Part shown: positions 8,538 to 17,691 of the stretch, piece after piece | Numbering within the stretch: the first letter of the stretch is position 1 | Layout: every line of letters begins with the position of its first letter | Source: Bacteroidota bacterium | GTDB lineage: Bacteria; Bacteroidota; Bacteroidia; Chitinophagales; Chitinophagaceae | Assembly (NCBI GenBank): GCA_013286315.1 | Contig: JABDFX010000004.1 | Coordinates: 1-64,000 of the forward strand | DNA: 64,000 nucleotides | Direction of reading: 5' to 3' | Made by a program: the position numbers and the translations under genes | The notes under the pieces: generated by a model | The model's database searches: none | Told to the model about the DNA's origin: nothing | Seen by the model: the letters and a program-made list of their open reading frames with translations, nothing else

Positions 8538-8629
8538 CAAGTATGGAAGAATGGAAGTATGGAAGTATGGAGGTCTTAGTATGAGAAGTTAGTGTTAGTT
8601 ACTTCCATACTTCCATTCTTCCATACTTG
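8538..8629. repeat. perfect 30-base inverted repeat built of TGGAAGTA octamers
   Basis: Arms 8538-8567 and 8600-8629 are exact reverse complements over 30 bases, each made of octamers TGGAAGAA/TGGAAGTA; the loop is 32 bases. It occupies the gap between two convergent genes, starting at the base after the TAG stop of the upstream gene. No T-tract follows either arm. Confidence 0.95.
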
Positions 8630-8640
8630 TTGTTTAGTAC

Positions 8641-10170
8641 TTAGTTTTTCCTGGGCAGTTTTTCCTCCCGCTGCGCGGCATTATATACAAACGATGCAAT
8701 GATCACTGCGGCCTGCTTCATATCTTCACCGCTGAGATGATCATAGCTATCCATATTGCTGTGATGTGTACGGGATCCGTATTCCATCGGGTCCTGGATG
8801 AATTGGAAACCCGGCAGGCCGATGGCGTCAAAAGAAAGGTGATCAGTTCCTCCCGTATTTTGTAAACTGAGTGTGCCGGCTCCCAGGTCATGAAACGGCT
8901 GAAACCATTGATCAAATATGGGTTTAACGGCTGTGTTGCCCTGTGTGTAAATGCCGCGGATTTTGCCCGTTCCGTTGTCCAGGTTCAGATACACCGACAG
9001 TTTATCGCCGGCCTGGTTGAATTTCTTTGTAACCGTATCTGTAAAATGATTCTTTACATAATTTTTCGATCCCCACAGACCGGTTTCTTCCCCTCCCCAC
9101 AAAGCAATCCGGATCGTGCGTTTAGGTTTTGCACCAACCGCCTTTAATATACGGACCACTTCCATCATTACGGCCGATCCGGCAGCATTGTCCGTAGCAC
9201 CTGTAGCACCCTGCCATGAATCGAGGTGACCGCCAATCATCACGAGCTGGTCCTTTAGTTTATTATCCGTTCCCGGAATTTCTGCGATCACATTATAGCC
9301 CTTCTGATCATCGGAATATATTTTCGCCTGAAGTTCCAGATCTGTCTGTACCGGAATATTGTGAAGCAATAATCTTTGCATCGTCATAAAATCTTCATAA
9401 GAAATGGAAATATCATTTAGTGTTGGTAACATTTCAGTATTATAGGGAATACCATTCTGGACAAAAATGGTACCGTCGGAATTCCTTGTACTCGTTGTTA
9501 AAATTCCCAATGCACCTTGTTCAGTAGCAAACTTCTTTACCAGCATAAGAAAATGAGCTGCGGCTATGAATGCTCTGGTTGTTGCGGCAGAAGCTGCAGA
9601 TGCTACGGGAGGTGATTTGGGATCGTAATCTGCAAGGTTTTTGAGTTCTGAATCGCTATACCGGTTTGCATCCGGTTTGAATCCCAATGGCAGGGAATCC
9701 GTTCTTTTAATCAGAATTATTTTATCTTTTAATTTGCCGGCGTAGGCGGGCAAATCACTGGAATCTGATGCTGCCAACAGGATTACCTGCGCGTGGGCGA
9801 TGCCGTTGGTACCAGTCGAAAAAGTTTTCGGAAATCCAATCAAGGGTTTATAATAGGGACTGGTCATTGCCAGATAATATTTCTCCAGCTCCCAACCCTT
9901 TCCCCAGTTTCCCCATGCCTCGAGATTTGCACCAACCAGACCCCAGGAAGCAAATTTGGTTTTAGCCCAGTTGGCTGCTTTAAAATATCCGGGAGATTCC
10001 ATCAGACGGGGACCATTCGCATCCGTCAGATTGAAAACTATTTCCATCACCTGCGAATGGTTCATTCCCTCATCCCGGATTTTAGTCATCATGGACGTAT
10101 CCAGGTTTTCAGTTTGCGCAAAAACGCCGCTTGCCAATATCAACAGGGGGGCTATGATTCCTTTTCTCAT
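8641..10170 (-). CDS. exported M28 family zinc peptidase (carboxypeptidase Q-like)
   Basis: A 509-residue protein with a signal peptide ending FAQ (about residue 19), then a split M28 catalytic domain with an inserted PA-like region, as in carboxypeptidase Q/plasma glutamate carboxypeptidase. The zinc ligands and catalytic residues are all present: GGHLDSW (His, Asp), TDNAAGS (bridging Asp), GGEETGLWGS (general base Glu and ligand Glu), NLDNGTG (Asp) and GGTDHLSFD (His). It would release amino acids from peptides in the periplasm or outside the cell. It stands alone, ending at an octamer inverted repeat. Confidence 0.92.
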   Translation of the reverse strand: MRKGIIAPLLILASGVFAQTENLDTSMMTKIRDEGMNHSQVMEIVFNLTDANGPRLMESPGYFKAANWAKTKFASWGLVGANLEAWGNWGKGWELEKYYLAMTSPYYKPLIGFPKTFSTGTNGIAHAQVILLAASDSSDLPAYAGKLKDKIILIKRTDSLPLGFKPDANRYSDSELKNLADYDPKSPPVASAASAATTRAFIAAAHFLMLVKKFATEQGALGILTTSTRNSDGTIFVQNGIPYNTEMLPTLNDISISYEDFMTMQRLLLHNIPVQTDLELQAKIYSDDQKGYNVIAEIPGTDNKLKDQLVMIGGHLDSWQGATGATDNAAGSAVMMEVVRILKAVGAKPKRTIRIALWGGEETGLWGSKNYVKNHFTDTVTKKFNQAGDKLSVYLNLDNGTGKIRGIYTQGNTAVKPIFDQWFQPFHDLGAGTLSLQNTGGTDHLSFDAIGLPGFQFIQDPMEYGSRTHHSNMDSYDHLSGEDMKQAAVIIASFVYNAAQREEKLPRKN

Positions 10171-10244
10171 GTGTAATTTTTAAATAGCTGCGAAATTATT
10201 AAGAGATCGAGTTTCCGAAAACAACTTTTATATAAGCGGAAAAC

Positions 10245-12599
10245 TTAAAAATGAAAATTCCAGGTAACGGAAGGAAGAATGGGGAAAAGCGAAACTTTTT
10301 TTGCCTGCACACGCAGTGTTCCGTCGAATGGGTTGCCCGTTTGATCGAAGTAAATAAAGTATGGATTCAACCGGTTATAATCATTATAAATGCTGAATAC
10401 CCAACTGCTGTGCAGTTTTTTATTTATTTTATGAGTGGGGGTATAAATGGCTGCCAGATCCAGGCGGTTATAAGGTGGTAACCGGTATTGATTGATCCGG
10501 CTGAAATCCTGTGTAAGCGTGCCTTCCACAATATAAAATTTTTCAGGATAAGAAGTTGCGTTTCCACTTGCAAAAACAAATACCGCAGAAAGTTTCCAAT
10601 GTTTATTCAGTTCGTAGGTGCTCACCACTGAAAGGTCGTTGCGCCGGTCATACTTAGCCGGATATTTTTGTCCGTTATTGAGTGCCGGAAATTGTCTCCA
10701 GGTCCACGACAATGTATATCCGATCCAGCCCGTCCACCGGCCTTTTTGTTTGTTCACAAAAAATTCTGCTCCATAACTCCAACCCTTTCCAAACACAAAT
10801 GAATTTTCCGGATCACTAAGAGAAGGTGTATAACCTTCCTTATATTCAATCTGGTTCTGCATTTGTTTGTAATAGAGTTCAACAGATGATTCAAACATAT
10901 TGTTATTGAAATTCTTAAACAGGCCTGCAGAATAGAGCCAACTGATTTGTGGTGCAACGATATAGGTACTGGGTACCCAAAGATCAGTCGGAAGTGTGGT
11001 GCCCGCGTTGCTGACGAGATGGATGTATTGAAGATTTCTCGATATGGATCCCTTCACTGAAGTCTGGTCGCTCAGTGAATAGCGTATGGTGAGTCTGGGT
11101 TCCGGCCCTCCATATGTTTTTACATTTTGCCCTCTATTAAAATGCGTGCTGTCTGTTTTATTGCCGTTAGCATCCGTCTGGTAAATGGTATAGGGTCCGA
11201 CCTGCTCAAAAGCGCTCCAGCGAATCCCTGCACTGATATCTATTTTTTCAGTGGCCTGCCAGTCGTCCTGCAGATACACGGCTGCTTCACGTGCATATTT
11301 GATATTGGAATTGTTGGGCGTAAATACAATTGAATCCTGGTGCCCGGTCAGAATATTGGGGGTAAATGTGTGATAGGTATATAATGCACCAAACCGTACT
11401 TTATTTTTCGGATCCATGTAATAGTCAAAATCCGTCTTGGCTGAAAGATCATGGATTCCTGATGAAAGGCTCAACGCAAAATTATCCTGAGCTCCGTTGA
11501 AAGCGAATTTATAATCATTATACAGCAAAGTGGTGTTGGCAAATAATCTCCTGTTGAAAACATGGTTCCATCGCAAAGTGGCAGTAGAATTACCCCAGGG
11601 GATGTCGGTGCTGAACGACCGGCGGGAATTGTTGAAATCAAATACATCCCTTCCAAAATATCCGCTCAGGTAGATGCGGTCCTTTTCAGAGAACTGGTAG
11701 TTCATTTTTACATTCAGGTCATAAAAATAATAACCGGAACCATAGAAGCTGCTTGACTTCGAAATAAAAGGGCTGACCAGCAGGTCTACGTACGTTCGCC
11801 TGTAAGAAACAATAAAGGAGGCCTTTTGTTTTATCAGCGGCCCCTGGATGGACAATCTGGACGCGAGCAGTCCCAGTCCGCCATCCACTTCATACTTATT
11901 CATATTTCCTTCCTTCATGGAAATATCCAGTACAGAAGATAACCGCCCACCATATTGGGCTGGCATACTGCCCTTGATAAGCGTTGTATTCTTGATAGCG
12001 TCCGAATTAAATATGGAGAAAAACCCAAATAAATGCCCTGTATTGTAAACTATCGCATCATCGAGTGTAATGAGATTTTGGTCCGGGCCACCACCTCTGA
12101 CATACAAACCGGTATTTCCCTCGCCGGCGTTACTTACACCTGGCAATAGCTGAAGAGTTTTCATAATATCAATTTCTCCGAATAAAACAGGCAGGTTTTT
12201 AATCTGGGACATGGACAGGTCCATTTTTCCCATCTGTGCGCTGGTTACATTGACATCTTTTTTTTTGGCATATACTACGACTTCTTCGTTGGTGATATTG
12301 GTTTGGTTGATCAGGAAATTGTAATTGATATTTTTATCCAGGCTGATTTCAACGCTTTTTGAAAAATAACCAACATAAGACACAGTGATGACATAGTGAC
12401 CTTCCGGCAATGTAATGGAAAAAAACCCGTAGGCATTTGTATTTACACCTTTGTGCTGACCTGTAAAACTGACTGTTGCTCCGATCAGGTTTTCAGAAGA
12501 GAGAGAATCCTTTACATAACCTGTTATGGTATATTTATTCTGAGCATGACTGATGCCTGTATAAAACAATAAACAAATTAGCAATGTTTTTTTCATCAT
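10245..12599 (-). CDS. TonB-dependent receptor with CarboxypepD-reg domain
   Basis: A 784-residue outer-membrane receptor. Signal peptide to about residue 20 (GISHAQ), CarboxypepD_reg-like domain (ITGYVKDSLSSENLIGATV onward, about 23-105), plug domain (about 115-225 with GLYVRGGGPDQNLITLDDA) and a 22-strand-type barrel ending in an aromatic residue (WNFHF). No SusD partner is adjacent, so it is not a classic SusC pair; length and style fit receptors for metal complexes or small ligands. Its ATG directly abuts the TGA of the upstream DUF3347 gene (TGAATGATG), implying coupling. The DUF3347 partner hints at metal transport, but the ligand is unknown. Confidence 0.9.
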   Translation of the reverse strand: MMKKTLLICLLFYTGISHAQNKYTITGYVKDSLSSENLIGATVSFTGQHKGVNTNAYGFFSITLPEGHYVITVSYVGYFSKSVEISLDKNINYNFLINQTNITNEEVVVYAKKKDVNVTSAQMGKMDLSMSQIKNLPVLFGEIDIMKTLQLLPGVSNAGEGNTGLYVRGGGPDQNLITLDDAIVYNTGHLFGFFSIFNSDAIKNTTLIKGSMPAQYGGRLSSVLDISMKEGNMNKYEVDGGLGLLASRLSIQGPLIKQKASFIVSYRRTYVDLLVSPFISKSSSFYGSGYYFYDLNVKMNYQFSEKDRIYLSGYFGRDVFDFNNSRRSFSTDIPWGNSTATLRWNHVFNRRLFANTTLLYNDYKFAFNGAQDNFALSLSSGIHDLSAKTDFDYYMDPKNKVRFGALYTYHTFTPNILTGHQDSIVFTPNNSNIKYAREAAVYLQDDWQATEKIDISAGIRWSAFEQVGPYTIYQTDANGNKTDSTHFNRGQNVKTYGGPEPRLTIRYSLSDQTSVKGSISRNLQYIHLVSNAGTTLPTDLWVPSTYIVAPQISWLYSAGLFKNFNNNMFESSVELYYKQMQNQIEYKEGYTPSLSDPENSFVFGKGWSYGAEFFVNKQKGRWTGWIGYTLSWTWRQFPALNNGQKYPAKYDRRNDLSVVSTYELNKHWKLSAVFVFASGNATSYPEKFYIVEGTLTQDFSRINQYRLPPYNRLDLAAIYTPTHKINKKLHSSWVFSIYNDYNRLNPYFIYFDQTGNPFDGTLRVQAKKVSLFPILPSVTWNFHF

Positions 12600-13211
12600 T
12601 CACTCACCAGTACGAAAACGTAAACTGTCCTTGATTTCACCGCAATCGGGCGTTCCGGGTTTATTCTTTCCCGAATATGGATTTGAAATGTCTGTTGTTT
12701 TGCTTAGCCAGTTGCCCTCTGTTGAATCCTCAAATGCTGTTGCACAACTCATATAGTATATCACGTTTCCATCATATTTTACGGCCCGGACCAGAGAATA
12801 CAAATCTGCCGTAATCATATTAAATTCTCTTTTTTTCTGTTCCATGGTCTTTTCACCTATTAAACCCACAATTTCAGCAGGTATGGATTGAGCCACGGTT
12901 ACAGCCGTCAATATCAAAGATGAATCTGCCTTGAATTGGTCAAACCGGATACTGTCAACCGCCACATTTAGATTTTTGGCTGAAGCAGAAATCCGGGAGG
13001 AATCACTGTTGAAAAAAGCATCAGATAACTCAAAGTAAGCTGTTAAAACGCCGGCAATAGACCGGTTAAAAGCGGAAGTCTTAGAACCAACAAGCAGAGC
13101 AGGATCCTTTTCAACTGCTTTATTGCTGTCTGAATCACTTTTATGAAGTACCAGATAAGTAACCCCCAGCGCCAGCGCCAAAACAACAATCAATAAAAAG
13201 GCCTTCCTCAT
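12600..13211 (-). CDS. DUF3347 domain-containing exported protein
   Basis: A 203-residue protein with an N-terminal signal anchor (MRKAFLLIVVLALALGVTYLV). The C-terminal part follows the DUF3347 pattern (FNRSIAGVLTAYFELSDAF early, then YYMSCATAFEDSTEGNWLS and NPYSGKNKPGTPDCG). DUF3347 domains occur next to or fused with copper-handling proteins such as CusB-type adaptors, usually with a CPMA motif and a MLxCG motif. Here these read CATA and TPDCG, so both Met residues are lost while the two Cys remain. It is the first gene of a two-gene unit with the TonB receptor and has a TATCTTTG promoter box. Confidence 0.75.
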   Translation of the reverse strand: MRKAFLLIVVLALALGVTYLVLHKSDSDSNKAVEKDPALLVGSKTSAFNRSIAGVLTAYFELSDAFFNSDSSRISASAKNLNVAVDSIRFDQFKADSSLILTAVTVAQSIPAEIVGLIGEKTMEQKKREFNMITADLYSLVRAVKYDGNVIYYMSCATAFEDSTEGNWLSKTTDISNPYSGKNKPGTPDCGEIKDSLRFRTGE

Positions 13212-13225
13212 AAATAGAATTTAAT

Positions 13226-13233
13226 CAAAGATA
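13226..13233 (-). promoter_or_regulatory. TATCTTTG -7 promoter box for the DUF3347/TonB receptor unit
   Basis: The minus-strand octamer is a full match to TAnnTTTG and ends 15 bases from the DUF3347 ATG. It is divergent from the ABC-F promoter box 20 bases away. No -33 TTG at the right distance is evident. Confidence 0.45.
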
Positions 13234-13252
13234 ATTCTAAATGCATTTGCTT

Positions 13253-13260
13253 TAATTTTG
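13253..13260 (+). promoter_or_regulatory. TAATTTTG -7 promoter box for the ABC-F gene
   Basis: TAATTTTGC lies 28 bases before the ATG at 13289, giving a short leader of about 20 bases. It is the same nonamer found before thrS and glnS. Confidence 0.5.
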
Positions 13261-13288
13261 CGCGTTTGGAATAAACTTCATTTAATAT

Positions 13289-15238
13289 ATGCTGGCAGGT
13301 TTTCAGAATATGACTTTTGAGTTTGGTGCCCGTACGATCCTGGAAGATGCTACATGGCATATCCAGCCGGGTGAACATATTGGACTTATCGGATACAACG
13401 GTACCGGCAAGTCGACTCTGTTAAAATTGCTGGCCGGTGAATATACGCCTACCGGCGGAACGGTGGAACGAAGCCGGAGTACAAGCATTGGTTATCTCCA
13501 CCAGGACCTGTTGAGTTTTGATACAGGTGATTCTATAGTAAAGGTTGCTTTGGGAGCATTTGATAAAGTACTCGCGGTGGAAAAAGAACTGGAGCAACTG
13601 GTTTCTGAAATGGAGGAAGAAGAAAAAGCCGGTAAACCACAATCTGAAACTTTGTTACTGAATTATACTGACAAGCTTCATGAAATGGACCTGTTGGATG
13701 GTTACAATATTCATCATAAAACAGAAGAAGTTTTGCAGGGCCTCGGATTCTCCAATGCACATTTGCAAAGGCCCTACCGCGAATTCAGTGGCGGCTGGCG
13801 GATGCGCGTACTATTGGCAAAAATGATTCTTCAGAAACCGGATCTGCTCCTGTTGGATGAACCGACCAATCACCTGGATCTTCCGTCAATAGAATGGCTT
13901 GAAAAATATTTAAAAAACTATCAGGGTTCGGTAGTGATTGTAAGTCACGATAAATTTTTCCTGGATCGGATGGTGGATAAAATAGTTGAGCTCTACCAGC
14001 AAAACCTGCATTTTTATAACGGGAATTATTCCTTTTATGAAAGGGAAAAAGAAATGCGCATCACTATTCAGCAAAAGGCTTATGAAAATCAAAAAGATTA
14101 TATCAGGCAACAGGAAAGATTCATAGAACGGTTTAAAGCGAAAGCCAGTAAAGCTGCAGCTGCTCAATCGGCCATGAAAAGGCTCGACAAAATAGACCGG
14201 ATAGAAAACGTTGAAATGGAAAGGCCGGATATGCGCATTCAGTTTCGCATCGACAGACCGCCGGGTAAAGTATTGGTACAATTAAAAAACCTGACCAAAA
14301 GTTTTGGCGATAACGTGGTCATACAACATGCAGAGGCGGAGATAGAAAGGGGTGATAAAATTGCACTGATCGGTGCGAATGGAAAGGGAAAGTCCACAGT
14401 CCTGCGTATTGTTGCGGGAACAGAATCATTTACAGGAGAACGTATCTGGGGGCATCATGTGGATGCGAGTTTTTACGCACAACATCAGCTGGAATCCTTA
14501 AATCTGAACGATTCTGTTCTGGAAGAAATGAAACACGCCGGATCCGGGAAGAACGAGCTTGAACTCCGGACGCTATTAGGCTGCTTTCTTTTTTCTGGAG
14601 ATGACGTCGAAAAAAAGATTAAAGTGCTGAGCGGAGGTGAAAAAGCCCGAGTTGCCCTGGCAAAAACAATTGCCGGGAAGGCTAATTTTCTATTATTGGA
14701 TGAGCCGACCAATCACCTGGACATCCACTCCTGCGAGTTGCTGGCGGAAGCTTTGAATAAATATGAGGGCAGTTATATATTGGTAAGCCACGACCGCTAT
14801 TTTATTTCCAAAACCGCAAATAAAATCTGGGAGATAGAAGATCTCAGAATAAAGGAGTTTAAAGGAACATACGACGAATGGGTGGAATGGAACAAAAGAA
14901 TGAGTGCCCAGGCTAAACCCCTGCAGAATAAACCAAAAACAGAAAATCAGGCACCGGTCCAGCAGAAAGCACCCGAGATTACCCAGCCTATCAATAAGGA
15001 AGCAAAGAAACAATTTCAGAAACAACAGAAACTGGTAGAGCAACTCGACGTGGATATCAAACGTCTTCAACAGGAAAGCGACCGCCTGGAACTCCAGTTG
15101 TCTGCTCCGGAAATTTATGCCGACAGGCAGAAATTTCTGGTCGCTGAATCTGAATATAAAAAAGCCGCACTGAGTTTAAACGTTGCCAAACAGCAATACG
15201 ATGTGGCGTTGGAGAGATTGATTGAAATGGAAGAATAA
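13289..15238 (+). CDS. ABC-F family ATP-binding protein
   Basis: A 649-residue soluble protein with two ABC ATPase domains and no membrane segments. Walker A sites are GYNGTGKST (35-43) and GANGKGKST (about 362-370); signatures are FSGGWRMR and LSGGEKARV; Walker B plus H-loop is seen twice (LLLLDEPTNHLD). The interdomain linker is basic and Ala/Lys rich (FKAKASKAAAAQSAMKR), as in ribosome-binding ABC-F proteins, and the C-terminus is a coiled coil (about 575-645) as in Uup. ABC-F factors bind the ribosomal E site and relieve stalled translation; some confer antibiotic resistance. It is closer to housekeeping Uup/YdiF-type proteins than to a resistance factor, by general appearance only. Confidence 0.9.
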   Translation: MLAGFQNMTFEFGARTILEDATWHIQPGEHIGLIGYNGTGKSTLLKLLAGEYTPTGGTVERSRSTSIGYLHQDLLSFDTGDSIVKVALGAFDKVLAVEKELEQLVSEMEEEEKAGKPQSETLLLNYTDKLHEMDLLDGYNIHHKTEEVLQGLGFSNAHLQRPYREFSGGWRMRVLLAKMILQKPDLLLLDEPTNHLDLPSIEWLEKYLKNYQGSVVIVSHDKFFLDRMVDKIVELYQQNLHFYNGNYSFYEREKEMRITIQQKAYENQKDYIRQQERFIERFKAKASKAAAAQSAMKRLDKIDRIENVEMERPDMRIQFRIDRPPGKVLVQLKNLTKSFGDNVVIQHAEAEIERGDKIALIGANGKGKSTVLRIVAGTESFTGERIWGHHVDASFYAQHQLESLNLNDSVLEEMKHAGSGKNELELRTLLGCFLFSGDDVEKKIKVLSGGEKARVALAKTIAGKANFLLLDEPTNHLDIHSCELLAEALNKYEGSYILVSHDRYFISKTANKIWEIEDLRIKEFKGTYDEWVEWNKRMSAQAKPLQNKPKTENQAPVQQKAPEITQPINKEAKKQFQKQQKLVEQLDVDIKRLQQESDRLELQLSAPEIYADRQKFLVAESEYKKAALSLNVAKQQYDVALERLIEMEE

Positions 15239-15240
15239 TA

Positions 15241-15275
15241 CGAGTATGAAAGAATGGAAGTATGGAAGTACGGGA
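15241..15275. repeat. degenerate single-arm octamer repeat
   Basis: About four units of the AAGTATGG register (GAGTATGA, AAGAATGG, AAGTATGG, AAGTACGG) directly after the ABC-F stop codon. No matching inverted arm is visible before the next gene, so this is a half-element or an eroded copy of the 8-base family. Confidence 0.75.
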
Positions 15276-15341
15276 GTGCCGACTTATTTCCCCGGTTTCG
15301 TTCGTGTACTTTGTGTAATTTTATATTAAACCTTTTTAACT

Positions 15342-17600
15342 ATTAAAAGAAATTCCATATTTCATTCAATCCGTATTCTGCTTTTAACCGGCTTCCTGTT
15401 CATTTCGCTAAACTTCCCCGGCCTTTCTCAGGATTCACTTGCGCATAAAAGGCCCAAAATCGGTCTCGCACTGAGTGGTGGCGGAGCCAAAGGGCTGGCC
15501 CATATTGGTATTCTGAAAGCTATTGATTCTGCCGGGCTTGCCATCGACTACGTGACCGGTACCAGTATGGGAAGTATTATCGGATCCCTTTACGCAGCAG
15601 GTTATTCCGCCGACAGCATTTTATATATCGCCAAAAAAATGGATTGGGATCAGATACTTTCCAATCAGAGTTCTCTCCGGAATATTATCATGGAAGAAAA
15701 GAATGAATATAACAAGTACGACCTGGAACTGCCCTGGGTAAATAATTTTTTCAGGATTTCAACCGGTGTACTGGAAGGACAGGAATTGTGGCTGAAATTT
15801 TCTGAACTCTTATTTCCGGTTTACAAAATAAAAAACTTTGACTCCCTGGATATTCCGTTTAAATGTATAGCAACAGATATTTCGACCGGTCAGGCTGTCG
15901 TACTGGACAGCGGGGAACTGGTGTCTGCTGTTCGCGCGAGCATGGCTATTCCTTCAGTTTTCACTGCCGTGGAATATAATGGCAGATTGTTGGTTGACGG
16001 AGGTATTGTGCGAAATTTTCCCGTAAAGGATGTGCGACAGATGGGTGCTCAATTTGTAATTGGCAGTAACGTGACCGCCAGTTTATTACCTGCCAATAAA
16101 GTGAACAATGCCATCCAGGTTCTTTTACAGGTGGCGTTTTTCCGTGAGGCAGAGGACACGAAACTGGAGGTGCCTCTTTGTAATATATATGTCCAGACTC
16201 CACTTGAAAAATATACAATGGGTACTTTCTCTCAGGCAAATGAAATCATTGATTCAGGTATCGAAGAAGGGAGAAGATTATATCCTCAATTAAAAAGGCT
16301 GGCGGATTCATTAAATGCCTTATATGGAAAAGACAGCAATTACAAGGAGTTACCCGATCTGCGTGGAGTTAAAATATCTTCTTTTGAAGTAAATGGGCTT
16401 AAAAACACATCAAAGGATTTTTTTATACACACTACAGGCCTGCTGACAAACCATGTGTACACACCCAGAATGCTTTCTTACATGGTACGCAGGGCAGGTG
16501 GAACCAGGTATTACACGCGGATCGTGTATCACCTCGATCCCCTGCCGGATCATTCGGCAAAAATCATATTTGATGTAACTGAGAGCCCGCTGACATTTGC
16601 AAAACTTTCATTGCATTACAACCAGTTCACCGGTATCAGTGCCATTCTCAATGTTACTTCCAGGGATTTTTTTACTCCCAATTCCAGGAGTTCTTTCACA
16701 TTGAATATTGGAGAAAATTTCCGGGCCAAAGCCGAACATCTTCAATACCTCGGCAGGGACAGGAAATATGCTTTGAAATTATTCACGCAGTTTGACCAGA
16801 TGAATTTTACTACATATAGTAATACGAAAGAAGCTGGTATCTATAACCAGAATTATTTTCTACTGGATGGCAAATTAGGTTATTCCACCAATCGTGATGT
16901 GACGGTTGGTATCGGAACACGTTTTGAATGGACCCGTTACAAACCTTCTATAACATCGGCGCTGGAATTTAAAGGGACAGATGACTTCCCGACAAGCTAT
17001 GTCTATATTAATCATAACTCCCTGGACCGTCCCGTATATCCCAGGAAAGGCGTCCGATCGGAACTTGAAGGGGACTGGGTCTATACACAGAATCCGGATC
17101 TTCAATTGCACACAAATGTCCAGGATGCAGATACAGTTACCGTTAGCAGCCCCTATCCCAGAATTGTTTTTCATTTCGAAAGCTATACTCCTTTGTCAAA
17201 CAAAAGCACATTGCTGTTTATGATTCAGTCCGGAATGAATTTTCAAAAAGGAAATGTCATGAATCAATTTTCCATTGGCGGACTTACGAATAGTTTTCAC
17301 AATCAGATCACCTTTGCCGGCTTAAGAGAAGGATCCTACTATACATCCAGCTCGGCCGAATTACAAGCGGGTTTTCGTTATAATTTTTATGGAAACTTAT
17401 ACCTGACAGGTCGTGCGAACGTAATGTTTAACAACTTCATAAATAATCAAAACAAGTTTTACGATTCGCCTGATTTTTTATCGGGTTACGCTCTCACTTT
17501 CACTTACAATTTTGTACTGGGCCCACTGGAGTTAAGCGCCATGTATTGCGATCAGTGGAAACGTGTGATGGGGTATGTTAATATTGGAATACCCTTTTAA
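15342..17600 (+). CDS. patatin-like phospholipase with POTRA and Omp85 barrel; ATT start
   Basis: A 752-residue predicted outer-membrane phospholipase of the PlpD/type Vd architecture: signal peptide (MKRNSIFHSIRILLLTGFLF, ending GLSQ near 30), patatin domain with oxyanion loop LSGGGAKG (about 45-52), nucleophile Ser75 in GTSMG and catalytic Asp219 in DGG, a POTRA-like segment after about 340, and a C-terminal surface-antigen (Omp85) barrel ending GIPF. The only in-frame ATG/GTG/TTG codon in the region is the GTG at 15552, inside the active site. Reading back to the in-frame stop leaves ATT at 15342-15344, which yields a perfect signal peptide start. The ATT start is inferred. Confidence 0.85.
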   Translation: MKRNSIFHSIRILLLTGFLFISLNFPGLSQDSLAHKRPKIGLALSGGGAKGLAHIGILKAIDSAGLAIDYVTGTSMGSIIGSLYAAGYSADSILYIAKKMDWDQILSNQSSLRNIIMEEKNEYNKYDLELPWVNNFFRISTGVLEGQELWLKFSELLFPVYKIKNFDSLDIPFKCIATDISTGQAVVLDSGELVSAVRASMAIPSVFTAVEYNGRLLVDGGIVRNFPVKDVRQMGAQFVIGSNVTASLLPANKVNNAIQVLLQVAFFREAEDTKLEVPLCNIYVQTPLEKYTMGTFSQANEIIDSGIEEGRRLYPQLKRLADSLNALYGKDSNYKELPDLRGVKISSFEVNGLKNTSKDFFIHTTGLLTNHVYTPRMLSYMVRRAGGTRYYTRIVYHLDPLPDHSAKIIFDVTESPLTFAKLSLHYNQFTGISAILNVTSRDFFTPNSRSSFTLNIGENFRAKAEHLQYLGRDRKYALKLFTQFDQMNFTTYSNTKEAGIYNQNYFLLDGKLGYSTNRDVTVGIGTRFEWTRYKPSITSALEFKGTDDFPTSYVYINHNSLDRPVYPRKGVRSELEGDWVYTQNPDLQLHTNVQDADTVTVSSPYPRIVFHFESYTPLSNKSTLLFMIQSGMNFQKGNVMNQFSIGGLTNSFHNQITFAGLREGSYYTSSSAELQAGFRYNFYGNLYLTGRANVMFNNFINNQNKFYDSPDFLSGYALTFTYNFVLGPLELSAMYCDQWKRVMGYVNIGIPF

Positions 17601-17602
17601 GT

Positions 17603-17658
17603 CTAACGCCTAACGCTTAACGCTTAACGCGTAACGCGTAACGCATAAGGCTTAACGC
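17603..17658. repeat. heptamer array, 8 units of CTAACGC/TTAACGC type
   Basis: Eight units in exact 7-base register: CTAACGC, CTAACGC, TTAACGC, TTAACGC, GTAACGC, GTAACGC, ATAAGGC, TTAACGC. It begins two bases after the patatin gene stop. Same unit family as 3864-3919 and 34414-34455. Confidence 0.95.
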
Positions 17659-17691
17659 AAATGTTTGGTGAGAGTAAGTAATTAATCAATC

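Noticed and set aside
8538-8629. Rho-independent terminator at the octamer inverted repeats
   Set aside because: Stem and loop are long and no T-tract follows on either strand. They may still stop or stabilise transcripts, but I did not call them terminators.
15552-17600. Patatin gene starting at GTG 15552
   Set aside because: This would remove the signal peptide and the oxyanion-hole glycines, which are encoded just upstream in the same frame.
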